Shown piece by piece: positions 29,157-39,610 of a stretch of 64,000 bases of DNA. The first letter of the stretch is position 1. Every line of letters begins with the position of its first letter. The translations under genes and the position numbers were made by a program. The notes under the pieces are model-generated. The model saw only the letters and a list, made by a program, of their open reading frames with translations, was not told the DNA's origin and ran no database searches. Origin of the DNA: Nitrosarchaeum sp. (GTDB lineage Archaea > Thermoproteota > Nitrososphaeria > Nitrososphaerales > Nitrosopumilaceae); assembly GCA_023264875.1 (NCBI GenBank), contig JAHFUX010000002.1:1-64000 (forward strand), read 5' to 3'.

Positions 29157-31847
29157 TCATCCTAAAATCATTGATTTTGCTTTGTTAATTGCTTCATCTT
29201 TTTTAGATGTGTCTTTTCCTCCACCTTGGGCAAATTTTGCATCTCCTCCGCCTGCTCCTCCTAGAATTTCAGCCACAGATTTGGCAATATTTCCAGCATT
29301 TTTGCTCTTTGATGCCTCATCACCAGAGTATGCTATTACTCGAATAGTTGGGCCTGACTTAAAAATCCCGACATAAACTAAATTTGGATTCTCTTTGACT
29401 AGTTTTTTGCCAAAATTCATGTGAAAGAATTCATCATATTGTTCTGAATTTGTAAAACATGATTTTATTGAATTCACATTAATCTCAATCTCATCAATCA
29501 CTCCAGTACTGGAAAGTGTTGCAATTTGCTCTAACAATGCTGGAATCTTTTCTTTTGCTTTTTGCCTTTCTTCTTCTCTTTGTTTATCTTTGAGTTCTTT
29601 CTGTACTGATTCTTCTGCTTTCTTTAATTGTTCAATTTCTTGTTGTTTTACATATTCTCGTGCAGTTGGTCCTGAAACAAACTCTAGTCTTACTACTCCA
29701 TCTTGAATTCTCTTTGTTTTGGTAATTTTGATTAATTCTACATCTTTGGTTTTTTTGACATGAGTTCCACCACATGCTTCAACATCAAAGTCTTCAATTG
29801 ATACAATTCTAACTGATTTGACAGGAACTACACCCCCCTGATAAATTTTAAATCCATATTTTTGCTCTGCAGTTCCTCTGTCATAGTTTTCAATAGTTAC
29901 TGACATATTTTTTGCAACAATATAGTTTGCAGCATTTTCAATATCTTGCACTTGTTGATCTGTTAATGATGAATGATGTGTGATGTCTAATCTTGCATGA
30001 TCTGCTTCTTTGAATGCAGAGTGCTGCCATATCCATGAACCTAATACTCCTCTTGCTGATGAATTTAGAATGTGTGTACTTGTGTGATTTTTTGTTATGT
30101 TTGCTCTGCGTGTTACATCAACTTTGCATGGTACTATGCTTCCTTCTTTTGGAGTCTGACCTTCTATCTCATGAATAATTACCCCCCCGTGTTTATTGAC
30201 ATCAATTACTTTGGCTCCTGCAATGGTTCCATGATCAGGCTCTTGTCCTCCACCTCTTGCATAAAATGAAGTTCTATCAAGCACTACTGATTTATCAAAA
30301 ACTTTGAGAACTTTGGCATCAAACTCCATAGGATCATCTTTGTAAAACAACATTTCAGTTTCTGGAATGTTTTCAAGTGGAAGTTGTTCCGCATCTTTTT
30401 TCTTGTCTGATTGGTGCAAATCTGATAATTTTGTATAAAATGATGAGGGAATTTCAGATATTACGTCAATTTCTTTGAGATACTCTGGCGTAATTCCATC
30501 TGATTCGTATAGTGTGATTAGTTCATCAACAGTTGGTGCTCTACCTTTTTCTTTTAGACGTTCTGCCATTTTGCCCATTCTTGTTTTTGATTCAACATAT
30601 CTTTCAGATTCTAATTTTAGAATAGTTTTGACGTCTTGTCTTTTGGCATCAAGCTCCGGATAGGTATCTTTTAGATAATCAATATGCATATCCACTAGCT
30701 CATCAATGTCTAGCTTGAGATTCATTCTATCCATTGTTCCATTGATTCTTCGTAGCATCATTCTTAGATTGTATCCTCCACCAACATTACTTGGTAATGC
30801 ACCATCTGTAATTGCAAAGATCAATGTACGAAGATGATCTGCAATCAAATACATTCCTTCAAGTGGTGTGATTGTTCGATTAATCTGATCTTGTGTTAGC
30901 CCTGCAGATTTTACTGCATGTCTTCTTACATCAATTAAATCCTCATAAATCTCTAGATTTTTTGCAATTGCTGTAAAATACTTTCTAAACATTTCAGAAT
31001 CTGAATCAATTCCTCTTTTTTCAAATAATTTATTTGTGATTGGACCAAAACAGCAGTCATATGCAGTAGGTGTTCCCATGGTAATCCATGCAAATCTCTC
31101 TAGACCTGCTCCCATATCGATAATTTTCTGATCAAGTGTAGTATGTTTTCCAAGCTCTCCTTGGAATTCAGTAAATACCGCATTGCCAATCTCTAATCCT
31201 CTGACAAAATACTCTAATGATGAACCAAAAGAGCCTCCACCTGCCCAAACATCTTCAACAAACACCACTTCTTCTTTTTTTATTCCAAACTGATTCGTTA
31301 ATAGCCTAAAGTCTAAATCTACACATTCATCTTTCCAATATCCCTGAGAATTTGGAATACTGTGTTGTCCAATCATACAAAAACTAGAAAAATGTCTTCC
31401 AGTTACTCCGACATTTTCCAAGTCCTTGAATCTTAAACAAGTTTGTGGAACAACTAATGGGTTTGCAGGAAACTCAAAGACAACTTTTGAACCCATTATT
31501 CTTTGAAAATCTACAATAGATGCAATTGTAAAGTAAAGATCATCTCGCCATCTACAAACAACTGGATATCTTGAAACTGATGTGTGACCATTTTTTACAA
31601 AAAATGATTCTACTTCTTTCCAAGCTTGTGTATAATCAAATCTCTTTGCAGTTGGAGGATCTCCGATAAACGAATATGTATCATCTGCATCATCTGGGCA
31701 TAATTCTCTTCCAGAATCTAAAGTCCAGAAGAATCTTTTGCATTTTAAGCATGATTTTCTGACAAATCCTTGCTCTTCAAATAATTTAACCTTGTAGTAT
31801 CTATTTGGGTCAGATGAAAATTCCTTTAGAATTTCTTTTTTATCCAA
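29157..31847 (-). CDS. alaS: Alanyl-tRNA synthetase
   Basis: CRWRDDLYFTIASIVDFQ; NHTSTHILNSSARGVLG; CGGTHVKKT editing motifs; archaeal-type N-terminus. Confidence 0.97.
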   Translation of the reverse strand: MDKKEILKEFSSDPNRYYKVKLFEEQGFVRKSCLKCKRFFWTLDSGRELCPDDADDTYSFIGDPPTAKRFDYTQAWKEVESFFVKNGHTSVSRYPVVCRWRDDLYFTIASIVDFQRIMGSKVVFEFPANPLVVPQTCLRFKDLENVGVTGRHFSSFCMIGQHSIPNSQGYWKDECVDLDFRLLTNQFGIKKEEVVFVEDVWAGGGSFGSSLEYFVRGLEIGNAVFTEFQGELGKHTTLDQKIIDMGAGLERFAWITMGTPTAYDCCFGPITNKLFEKRGIDSDSEMFRKYFTAIAKNLEIYEDLIDVRRHAVKSAGLTQDQINRTITPLEGMYLIADHLRTLIFAITDGALPSNVGGGYNLRMMLRRINGTMDRMNLKLDIDELVDMHIDYLKDTYPELDAKRQDVKTILKLESERYVESKTRMGKMAERLKEKGRAPTVDELITLYESDGITPEYLKEIDVISEIPSSFYTKLSDLHQSDKKKDAEQLPLENIPETEMLFYKDDPMEFDAKVLKVFDKSVVLDRTSFYARGGGQEPDHGTIAGAKVIDVNKHGGVIIHEIEGQTPKEGSIVPCKVDVTRRANITKNHTSTHILNSSARGVLGSWIWQHSAFKEADHARLDITHHSSLTDQQVQDIENAANYIVAKNMSVTIENYDRGTAEQKYGFKIYQGGVVPVKSVRIVSIEDFDVEACGGTHVKKTKDVELIKITKTKRIQDGVVRLEFVSGPTAREYVKQQEIEQLKKAEESVQKELKDKQREEERQKAKEKIPALLEQIATLSSTGVIDEIEINVNSIKSCFTNSEQYDEFFHMNFGKKLVKENPNLVYVGIFKSGPTIRVIAYSGDEASKSKNAGNIAKSVAEILGGAGGGDAKFAQGGGKDTSKKDEAINKAKSMILG

Positions 31848-31947
31848 CGATGAACATCTCTTAGTCTGATATTAAGAATTGTCGATTAATAATTCATTAA
31901 ATACGATCTAACTTGGACATAATACCCACTAAAATCCTAATCAGAAA

Positions 31948-33378
31948 CTAGTCTTTCTTTACTGCATCATATTTTGATAATTCAGAGTTCCATACTATCT
32001 TGACATATGGGTCAAACTCGTATGTGTCTGCAAATTTCTTTACATTTTCTTTGTGAACATCATCTAGTATTTTTAGGGCTACTATCTTTTCTTGCAGGAT
32101 ATTCTCTTGTGTTGAATCATATTTTTTTCTTATTTGCATGATTTTAGTGCTAAGCTCCTCTATTGTCATGCCAGTACGCTCACTCTGATCTTTTATTGCA
32201 CTTTTTTCATCATTTTTTGATTGTTTTAATGCCTCAGAATATTTTTTGTCATATGCATCTTTTAGCTCTGCCTGTTTTAATGCAAGGTCATCATCAAATT
32301 CTTCTAATTTTTGGTTTATTTCTTGAATTATTACTGATACCTCCTTGTCCTGAATTTTATCTAAAATGTATGATTGAGGATCATGCGATTCTGCAATGCC
32401 TTGTGCTATCCATAAATCTGCAGTTTCTTGCAGTACACATGAATATTTTCCAGACTCTAAAGCATAGACTACTGTTAATCCTTCATCACATTTTGTCAGT
32501 GGAGTTACCGAATCAACATTAGATGCTGTAGAGTTTCCATTGATTTCTCCCATTCCATGTCGTATCCACATTTCTGCAGTTGACATTGAAACACAGACAT
32601 AGTCATTTGCATGAAAACGATACACTACAACAGATCCTTTTCTACACTCTGTATCCGGAGTTGTTTTTCCTAAATCATCCCATGATATTGTATCATCAGG
32701 ATTTGCTTGTAGATATGCAGGATTTGTTCTATAGTCTTCATAGTATTTTCGTAGTTGTTCTCCAGTTATTGTAGTTTCAATAAACTGTCCTTCTTTGTTA
32801 AACATAATTTGCTGATTGTAATATGCCAAGTTGTGATTTACATTAAAGATACTGTTTGCCTCAATTAGCTCTATTCGTTTTGTTTCTGCTGCTTTAAGAT
32901 ATGCTTGACGTGCTTCTTTTAGTGAACCGCCATTTGCTAAAACTTTTTTGAGCGCATCCCGTCCCGCATCAACTTTAATTTGGTGAAATTCAAACTGATC
33001 CCAAAAAACTTCTTTTACTTGTGATTCTTGGACTTTATCTACAAATCGTGAAAAAGAGTTTTTTGGTGAGTAATATTCCCATAGTGCTTCCCATTCATTG
33101 AGATCCTGATTTAGCTTTTCAAGTGCCTGTGCTCTTTTTGCCTCTAGTTCTTTTTTAGCTTCTAGTGCTTCATAGTTTTTCTCTTCTAGTTCTTTAATCC
33201 ACTTTTTTGTCTGCTCTATTTTTTTTAAGATGTCTTGTGCAACAGGATTGTTTGCAAGATCCCCTGACAGAGTAACCTGCTCAGAATCATCTGCAAAGGA
33301 ATAATTTACTGAAATCATCATTAATCCAAAAAGACATGCATAGATTATGCTATTCACAAAAAATTGATCTGTCATCAT
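31948..33378 (-). CDS. Secreted coiled-coil protein with a duplicated Cys-containing domain
   Basis: Signal peptide; coiled-coil segments; two copies of a CxxGxxVVY...Y.CV...TA..WI..G..E module. Confidence 0.75.
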   Translation of the reverse strand: MMTDQFFVNSIIYACLFGLMMISVNYSFADDSEQVTLSGDLANNPVAQDILKKIEQTKKWIKELEEKNYEALEAKKELEAKRAQALEKLNQDLNEWEALWEYYSPKNSFSRFVDKVQESQVKEVFWDQFEFHQIKVDAGRDALKKVLANGGSLKEARQAYLKAAETKRIELIEANSIFNVNHNLAYYNQQIMFNKEGQFIETTITGEQLRKYYEDYRTNPAYLQANPDDTISWDDLGKTTPDTECRKGSVVVYRFHANDYVCVSMSTAEMWIRHGMGEINGNSTASNVDSVTPLTKCDEGLTVVYALESGKYSCVLQETADLWIAQGIAESHDPQSYILDKIQDKEVSVIIQEINQKLEEFDDDLALKQAELKDAYDKKYSEALKQSKNDEKSAIKDQSERTGMTIEELSTKIMQIRKKYDSTQENILQEKIVALKILDDVHKENVKKFADTYEFDPYVKIVWNSELSKYDAVKKD

Positions 33379-33443
33379 TATTTAAGATGTGCTGAGAAAT
33401 TATACGCACGTATGATTTCTGAAATTCATAACATTAATCCAAA

Positions 33444-34160
33444 TTATGGCTGATAAAACTCGCCAGTAATTTCAGAATCAATATTATCTACAGAATTGAA
33501 TATGGAAGATGTCACAGTACCATAATCTTTATGCTCAACAGTGATGTCCACATAATATGATGTTCTAGAAACATCATTTATCACAGTTTTAAAATTTGAA
33601 GTAAAAAAAGTTCCAGAAAATATTTCTTTTTCATTAGTTCTAATTACTACGTTAGTGCTTTTTGTATTCCCAGTAGCGTCTGAATACTGAAGCAAGACAT
33701 CTCCATTAGATTGTTGAATCATTGACAAATCAAGTTTTTCATAAACAACATGTGGATAGTTGGATTCAATACTTGAATCAGTATTTGGGGGGTTTGTTGG
33801 TTGAGTTGTAGGCGTGATTGATTGAGTTGCAAATTCATCAGCAGGTTTTTTGAATATATCGTCGATACTCTTCACGGGATTTATTTGAGATATTTTTTCA
33901 GATAATAGATCCTTTGAAGACTCTTTTGCACTGTTTATTTGGCTGCTGATTTTATCACTGGTTTCATCCATTACTTTGACTGAGGAGTCAAGACTGGTTT
34001 CAACTGTTTTTGTTGTTTTAATTCCCAAGCTATTTGCATTTTCTTTCATAGGCTCAATTACATTACTAGAGATATTGGGAAATAGACCATTAATTTCTGA
34101 TGAGAACATAAACACTCCTAGAGTCAAAATAGAGGCTATTACAATTATTTTTATGAGCAT
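33444..34160 (-). CDS. Membrane-anchored hypothetical protein
   Basis: N-terminal TM/signal, Ser/Asn-rich linker, C-terminal beta-rich domain. Confidence 0.7.
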   Translation of the reverse strand: MLIKIIVIASILTLGVFMFSSEINGLFPNISSNVIEPMKENANSLGIKTTKTVETSLDSSVKVMDETSDKISSQINSAKESSKDLLSEKISQINPVKSIDDIFKKPADEFATQSITPTTQPTNPPNTDSSIESNYPHVVYEKLDLSMIQQSNGDVLLQYSDATGNTKSTNVVIRTNEKEIFSGTFFTSNFKTVINDVSRTSYYVDITVEHKDYGTVTSSIFNSVDNIDSEITGEFYQP

Positions 34161-34410
34161 GTGTTATTTATCTAAAAAATATGTTTTAGACTACAAGTCA
34201 AAAAAAATTACTGGCAAGCTAAAACACTAAATGTTCTTACATATCGCAGCCTACAAATAGACACAATCCAATGCTTTCAAAATAAAACACTGGCAATTAA
34301 TTCTGATTTCAAAAACATTTTGCTAATCTTGTTTTAATTTTGTAATGGCTGCTGGAGATAATTACATCTGGTTTGATACCAATAAATACACTACATAACG
34401 CATTCTAATC

Positions 34411-34920
34411 ATGTTTGGAAAAAAACCTGTATTAAGAGAAGGGGTTCATGTTTTCTCTACTAAAAAAAATGGAGAATTTTATGATTTCATTTTTGGTGTA
34501 GTAACTGGAGTTGATGGAAGAAAAGTTGGCATTAACGGTATAATTGTAACTCCTGTTGGTCTCAAAAACAAAATTTCTCAAGGTAAAACAGGTGTCAGGT
34601 CTACTGAAATTCTTGAACATCCTACGCCTGATAATGTTGTATTAGCTCTAGTTTACAGAGTTGAACATGAAAATTATGCTGAAGTCATAGACTTGGATAA
34701 GGACAAATGTGATTTAATTCCGCCAAAAGTTTATGCAATGTTGGATGGTTGGATTCGTGAATCTCTTCCAGAATTAATTAACAATGTGTTGTCATTGCCA
34801 CCAGGTTCTGAAAGAGATGAGGCAAAACGTGTTTTAAGACATAGAATGGATACACTTGTAGATAAGCATCTAAAAAGAACACTCTATTCTGTTTGTAGAA
34901 GTTTGAAAATACTAAACTAG
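34411..34920 (+). CDS. hypothetical protein (169 aa)
   Basis: Complete ORF with protein-like composition. Confidence 0.7.
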   Translation: MFGKKPVLREGVHVFSTKKNGEFYDFIFGVVTGVDGRKVGINGIIVTPVGLKNKISQGKTGVRSTEILEHPTPDNVVLALVYRVEHENYAEVIDLDKDKCDLIPPKVYAMLDGWIRESLPELINNVLSLPPGSERDEAKRVLRHRMDTLVDKHLKRTLYSVCRSLKILN

Positions 34921-35083
34921 AATTTCTGTTTTTGACATAATCTCGACCACACATGAATTTGGATGGAAAGACACCATCTGAGGCTTGTTGAATTACTGTT
35001 GAAGGATAAAACAATGGTATCTAAACCAAAAACAGAGCAAGAGAAGATAAACTTCAAATTATCAATTGTAACATTGGTATGAT

Positions 35084-35269
35084 ATGCTAAAATTCAAATG
35101 TAAAGATGTTGGATTTGATTGCGGTTTTGTAGCAAAAGGTAAGACTGAAGAAGACATTCTCAGTCAATGTGCCGTTCACGCCACAAAGGATCACAATATG
35201 AAACCAGAAGACATCACAGACGAGTTGAAAGGCAAAATAAAGTCCAAAATTAAAAAATCATTGTTTTGA
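35084..35269 (+). CDS. DUF1059-like small protein
   Basis: MLKFKCKDVGFDCGFVAKGKTEEDILSQCAVHATKDHNM pattern. Confidence 0.8.
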   Translation: MLKFKCKDVGFDCGFVAKGKTEEDILSQCAVHATKDHNMKPEDITDELKGKIKSKIKKSLF

Positions 35270-35454
35270 TTTCTAAAGATGAAACAGAAGTCTAGATGAA
35301 CATCCTCAAAAACTAAATTCTAAACTCTTTTTGTTTTCCTAAATCCAAGTGAATACATAGTTCATAAAATCATACATGGGGCATTGGGATTCTAATGTAG
35401 GTCTGTTTAGACTAAATCCTTAAGTCAATACCTCATACATAATTGTGATTTCAG

Positions 35455-35928
35455 TTGGTAAAATGCACCGTTTCAGATTGCAAAAATGAGGTCGATTTTT
35501 TCACTGGTAAAAAATGCAAGTTTTGTAATAATTCGTATTGTTTTGAACATATTCAATTAGAAAAACATGAATGTGTTAAAACAACTCCTGTGAAATTTCT
35601 AAGAAAATCTTGGCTTAGAAAATATGGTGTGAATATTAGCTCTGGGCGATATATTGTGGTGTGTGACGTTTGTGGATATGTTTCACAGTTAGGTATGTTG
35701 ATAGACCTTGCAGGAGAAGAAAGAACCTTTCACATAAACACAGTTGGGTGTGATGAGAAGAAAGTCTTTCTTGAAGAAGATCTAAGCCACGAAAAAATCT
35801 CAAAAGACATCAATTTAGAATCGGTTGTTCCAAGTGATAGAATATTTTGGGTGTGTAGTTATTGTAGACCTCCTCAAAAATTTACTACCCGTTCAGAATA
35901 CATTGCACATCATTACTCTCATAATTGA
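35455..35928 (+). CDS. AN1-type zinc finger protein (TTG start)
   Basis: CTVSDCKNEVDFFTGKKCKFCNNSYCFEHIQLEKHEC Cys/His spacing; extra CDVC and CSYC...HHYSH motifs. Confidence 0.8.
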   Translation: MVKCTVSDCKNEVDFFTGKKCKFCNNSYCFEHIQLEKHECVKTTPVKFLRKSWLRKYGVNISSGRYIVVCDVCGYVSQLGMLIDLAGEERTFHINTVGCDEKKVFLEEDLSHEKISKDINLESVVPSDRIFWVCSYCRPPQKFTTRSEYIAHHYSHN

Positions 35929-35977
35929 AACTGATATTTTGATCAGTTTTATAATCAATTTTTGAAACTTAGTTTTA

Positions 35978-36190
35978 ATGGGTAAAAAAACACAAATTTC
36001 AGTTGCATTGTTATCAATCTCATTAGGCATTTTTATCGTAACAAGTGTTCTAGCTGTATCATGTGCCAATAACAAAAACAACCCATCAGAAGAATGGCGT
36101 AAAATGGGAGATGATTACTGTATTTACGTGCAAAATGTAAATCAATTTTTAACTAATTTCGTAGAGTTTATTCGAAATAATTTTACCTAA
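35978..36190 (+). CDS. small hypothetical protein with N-terminal hydrophobic segment
   Basis: 70-aa ORF with plausible signal/TM segment, no competing ORF over most of its length. Confidence 0.4.
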   Translation: MGKKTQISVALLSISLGIFIVTSVLAVSCANNKNNPSEEWRKMGDDYCIYVQNVNQFLTNFVEFIRNNFT

Positions 36191-36453
36191 AACTAACCAA
36201 AGTAATAAAATCATTATGGAAAATATTTGAATCCACTCTGTTAAATTAAAAATGTCCATGGGTGATGCCATTCTATAACCTAAAACCCATATGTAATTCC
36301 CATCCAAAAAATTGAAAAAATAAAATAAAATCTTGAAGAACATTATCAAAGAATTTAGCAACCGTTAGGTAACATCTCTTTGAAAAACCGAAGACGTAAC
36401 AGAACCCAATTTCACAATAGTTTTATATTATGCCCTAAGAAAATCTCGATACA

Positions 36454-36750
36454 ATGGAATATGTTTATGCTGCTTTACTTCTTCACAAGCTACAAAAAGA
36501 CGTTAATGAAGCCAACATCAGCTCAGTTGTTAAAGCATCTGGCGCCCCAGTTAATGATGCTCAAGTAAAAGCACTAGTTGCAGCTTTGGCTGATGTTAAC
36601 ATCGAAGAAGCAATCAAAGCCGCACCTGTAGCAGTAGCAGCAGCCGCTCCGGCAGCCGCAGCAGCAGGTGAAGCAAAGAAAGAAGCACCAGTTGATACAA
36701 GTAAAAGTGAAGAAGCCGCAATGGAAGGTCTATCTTCTCTATTTGGCTAG
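36454..36750 (+). CDS. rpl12: Ribosomal protein L12 (P1 type)
   Basis: MEYVYAALLLHKL...Ala-rich hinge...EEAAMEGLSSLFG C-terminus. Confidence 0.95.
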   Translation: MEYVYAALLLHKLQKDVNEANISSVVKASGAPVNDAQVKALVAALADVNIEEAIKAAPVAVAAAAPAAAAAGEAKKEAPVDTSKSEEAAMEGLSSLFG

Positions 36751-36829
36751 ACAACTTTTCTTTTTTCAATTTAATTTTGATTTTTATTTACATCAATGTT
36801 AATTAACAATTATTCATTTTTCATTTTAA

Positions 36830-37468
36830 TTGGTTGATTTTTCAATTCCCGCGCAGGTTTTCATTTACATTCTGGATTTGTTTGGTACAATGGCTTTTGC
36901 AGTAACTGGTGCGTTTAAGGCCATTGAACACAAATCCGATATTGTTGGAATTTTACTATTAGCAACGATTACTGGCGTTGCTGGTGGTACAATTAGGGAT
37001 GTTATCATGGGACAATTCCCAAACTCTCTTTCTGATCCTGTATACGTGATAATTACTGTGCTTTCAGGAGTATCGATTTTTTTCTTGTATTCACATCTCA
37101 AGAAACATTGGAATCTGTTTTTAAAATTTGATGCTATTGGATTGGGAGTTTTTGCAATAATTGGGGCTACATTTGCTTATAATTTAGTCGGATTGAATTT
37201 TCTAGCAATAATGCTGGCAGGAATGCTTACTGCAGTAGGTGGTGGAATACTACGAGATGTCTTTGTTACTCATATTCCAATAGTTTTTGTCAAGGAATTT
37301 TATGTTTCTGCAAGTTTTATTGGAATTACTGTGTTTTACTTTACATTATATTTTGGAGGAGAATTATATTCTGCAACAATTTTGGGAATAACTCTAACTA
37401 CAACATTAAGATTAATTGCAATGAAATTCAACTGGAATCTTCCCAGAGCTAAAGGAAGTTTAGATTAA
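36830..37468 (+). CDS. UPF0126/TRIC-type membrane channel family protein (TTG start)
   Basis: DLFGTMAFAVTGAFKAIEHKSDIVGILLLATITGVAGGTIRDVIMG and second-half AVGGGILRDVF repeat. Confidence 0.88.
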   Translation: MVDFSIPAQVFIYILDLFGTMAFAVTGAFKAIEHKSDIVGILLLATITGVAGGTIRDVIMGQFPNSLSDPVYVIITVLSGVSIFFLYSHLKKHWNLFLKFDAIGLGVFAIIGATFAYNLVGLNFLAIMLAGMLTAVGGGILRDVFVTHIPIVFVKEFYVSASFIGITVFYFTLYFGGELYSATILGITLTTTLRLIAMKFNWNLPRAKGSLD

Positions 37469-38331
37469 GATGCAGCGTAGCCTTTTGCTTTAGTTGAGAC
37501 AGATTTAGCTTGACTATGGGCTTTTTGTAATATCTGTTCCTTGGTTTCATCTGTCATGAATCCTGATTCGATAGATACAGAACGTGCAGATTGAGCTGCT
37601 TTACTGAGAATTTGGTTAATGTTCTCTGCAGTAACGTATGCTATTTCAACAGATAGTGAAATTGCTTCTTGATGAAATTGAGTAAATGCATTTCTTATTT
37701 TTGCAACATCTACAATCATCTCTTCTGCTGAATATTTCAAGCCCTCTTCTAATGCAGTATATAGTGAAATTCCTGCCTCTACTGGTTTGATATCTAGTTT
37801 ACCAAGAAGTGCTGCTAATTTTTCATTGATTGCTTCTCCTTTCTTTACTGGAGTGGTATCTTTTTGAATCCAAATTGTACCTTGATCAATCTTTGTTGGA
37901 ATTCCTGCTTCTTTGAATTCTGTAAGCATTGGTCCTGGTGCAATTCCTGTATTTTTTGCTGGTACTACAATGTCTACACTTGCAATATCTCCACCTCTTG
38001 CTGCCATCATAATTTTATTTTTTGCCAATAACACATTTAGCTTAAATGGTGACATGTTGGTAAACAGGAAAAGACACTGACCTGTGAGTTCTTCTGAAAT
38101 TCCTTTGATTCCCGCAATGTTTAATTTTTCTAATGCTTTTTGTGCAACTTTGTCTTTTACACATACAAACTCTACTTGGCCTTTGAATGCTTTTCTTAGT
38201 GGAAGAATTTGTGATGCTCTAACTTTGTTTATTTTAACGATAGCTATAACTTTGTATTTTTTTGGAATTTCAAGTAACTGCTGGTACATCTGAGCTTTTC
38301 TTTTAGGATATACTGTTCTATTTTCATGCAT
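37465..38331 (-). CDS. rpl10: Ribosomal protein L10 (P0)
   Basis: YKVIAIVKINKVRASQILPLRKAFKGQVEF; GMAPGP-like GIAPGPMLTEFKEAGIPTKIDQGTIWI. Confidence 0.93.
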   Translation of the reverse strand: MHENRTVYPKRKAQMYQQLLEIPKKYKVIAIVKINKVRASQILPLRKAFKGQVEFVCVKDKVAQKALEKLNIAGIKGISEELTGQCLFLFTNMSPFKLNVLLAKNKIMMAARGGDIASVDIVVPAKNTGIAPGPMLTEFKEAGIPTKIDQGTIWIQKDTTPVKKGEAINEKLAALLGKLDIKPVEAGISLYTALEEGLKYSAEEMIVDVAKIRNAFTQFHQEAISLSVEIAYVTAENINQILSKAAQSARSVSIESGFMTDETKEQILQKAHSQAKSVSTKAKGYAAS

Positions 38332-38986
38332 TCTTCTTTCTGACCTCTTCTATTTGTTTGACTGGTTTGCCCATTGTAGTTTTTATGATTACTCTTTTGA
38401 GATTCTTTTCACCGCTTGGTAATTTCTTTTCTACTGCACTTAATACTGCATGTGCATTAATTGCCAAGTCTGCATTTTCCATTGACTCATCTCCTATTTT
38501 GCATGACATGGCTAACGATGCTCTTGCTCTAACTTTGATTGATGTTCTAAATCTTTGTAAAAATGATTCAATTGAAGCATTAAATGGAACTGGGGTTGGC
38601 ATTTTGCCTCTTGGACCTAAAAGTTGACCTAGTACTTTACCAACTACTGGCATGATTTGAGTATCTGCTAAAAAGAAATCATATTTGTTAATGAATTTTC
38701 TAGATGCTCTTTTGTTTGTTGCAAATCTATCTAATTCTTCTGATCCTACAACTGCATCTGCTTTTGCTTCCCTTGCTTTTTGACCCATATCTCCAGTAGC
38801 CATAATGCATACTGTAGCTGGTGAATTGGTTTTTGGAAGTTGGACCACTTCATTAAGTGCAAAGCCTTTTTTTACATCAATATCTTTGAAGACAATTATC
38901 ATTTCTATTGATTGTTTGAATTTCCTTTGTTTAGTGCTGGTCTTGGCTTGGTTAATCATTTCTTCCAGCTTAGCCTCTGTAATCAT
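38324..38986 (-). CDS. rpl1: Ribosomal protein L1
   Basis: FNQSIEMIIVFKDIDVKKG-type N-terminus; VGKVLGQLLGPRGKMPTPVP. Confidence 0.95.
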   Translation of the reverse strand: MITEAKLEEMINQAKTSTKQRKFKQSIEMIIVFKDIDVKKGFALNEVVQLPKTNSPATVCIMATGDMGQKAREAKADAVVGSEELDRFATNKRASRKFINKYDFFLADTQIMPVVGKVLGQLLGPRGKMPTPVPFNASIESFLQRFRTSIKVRARASLAMSCKIGDESMENADLAINAHAVLSAVEKKLPSGEKNLKRVIIKTTMGKPVKQIEEVRKKNA

Positions 38987-39153
38987 TATGAAGATTTCCG
39001 AGAAAGCCTACTTAAAATCGTTTAGAGGCTATGAATTGTGATTCTTGTATTATTTTAAAAATTTACACTTTTTGAAGGTTATATTTGTAATTCCAAAGTA
39101 AAATTCCCTCTGAACTTACATTTATTAAATCATCAAGCCAATTTTCGAGCACA

Positions 39154-39609
39154 TTGCAGCGATTTGATGAACTTGATATGAAATTGCTTTTTGAGCTAAC
39201 CAAAGATGGTTCTATTTCTGTCCCTGCACTATCAAAAAAACTTGGAATCAATGCATCTGTTCTTTATAGCAGAATAAAGCGATTAATGAAAAAAAAATTA
39301 ATCAAAAAATTTACTGTAGTAATAGATGACTCTCTTTTAGGAATAGGTGTTAAAGCATCTGTTGGAATTAACAGGGATCCAAAACTTAAAGATAATATTC
39401 ATAAAAAGATGATGGAAACCCCCGAAGTTATATCTATTTCCGAAGTAACTGGTAGGTTTGATATTATTGTCAATGTCCATGCAAAAAATCTGGAGGCACT
39501 ACATTCTATAGTTATAGAGAAAATAGGAAAAATTGATGGTATTATAAACACAGAAACCTTTGTAGAGTTACAAAAAACCGATAAAGATCCAGTTTATTCT
39601 ATCTTGTAA
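39154..39609 (+). CDS. Lrp/AsnC family transcriptional regulator (TTG start)
   Basis: LDMKLLFELTKDGSISVPALSKKLGINASVLYSRIKRLMKKKLIKKFTV HTH plus RAM-like domain. Confidence 0.92.
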   Translation: MQRFDELDMKLLFELTKDGSISVPALSKKLGINASVLYSRIKRLMKKKLIKKFTVVIDDSLLGIGVKASVGINRDPKLKDNIHKKMMETPEVISISEVTGRFDIIVNVHAKNLEALHSIVIEKIGKIDGIINTETFVELQKTDKDPVYSIL

Positions 39610-39610
39610 T

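Noticed and set aside
35014-35082. Short ORF MVSKPKTEQEKINFKLSIVTLV upstream of the DUF1059-like gene
   Set aside because: Only 22 codons with no independent support; a leader peptide is possible but not supportable here
36149-36361. 70-aa hydrophobic minus-strand ORF
   Set aside because: Overlaps another small ORF and looks like AT-rich chance reading; not enough evidence
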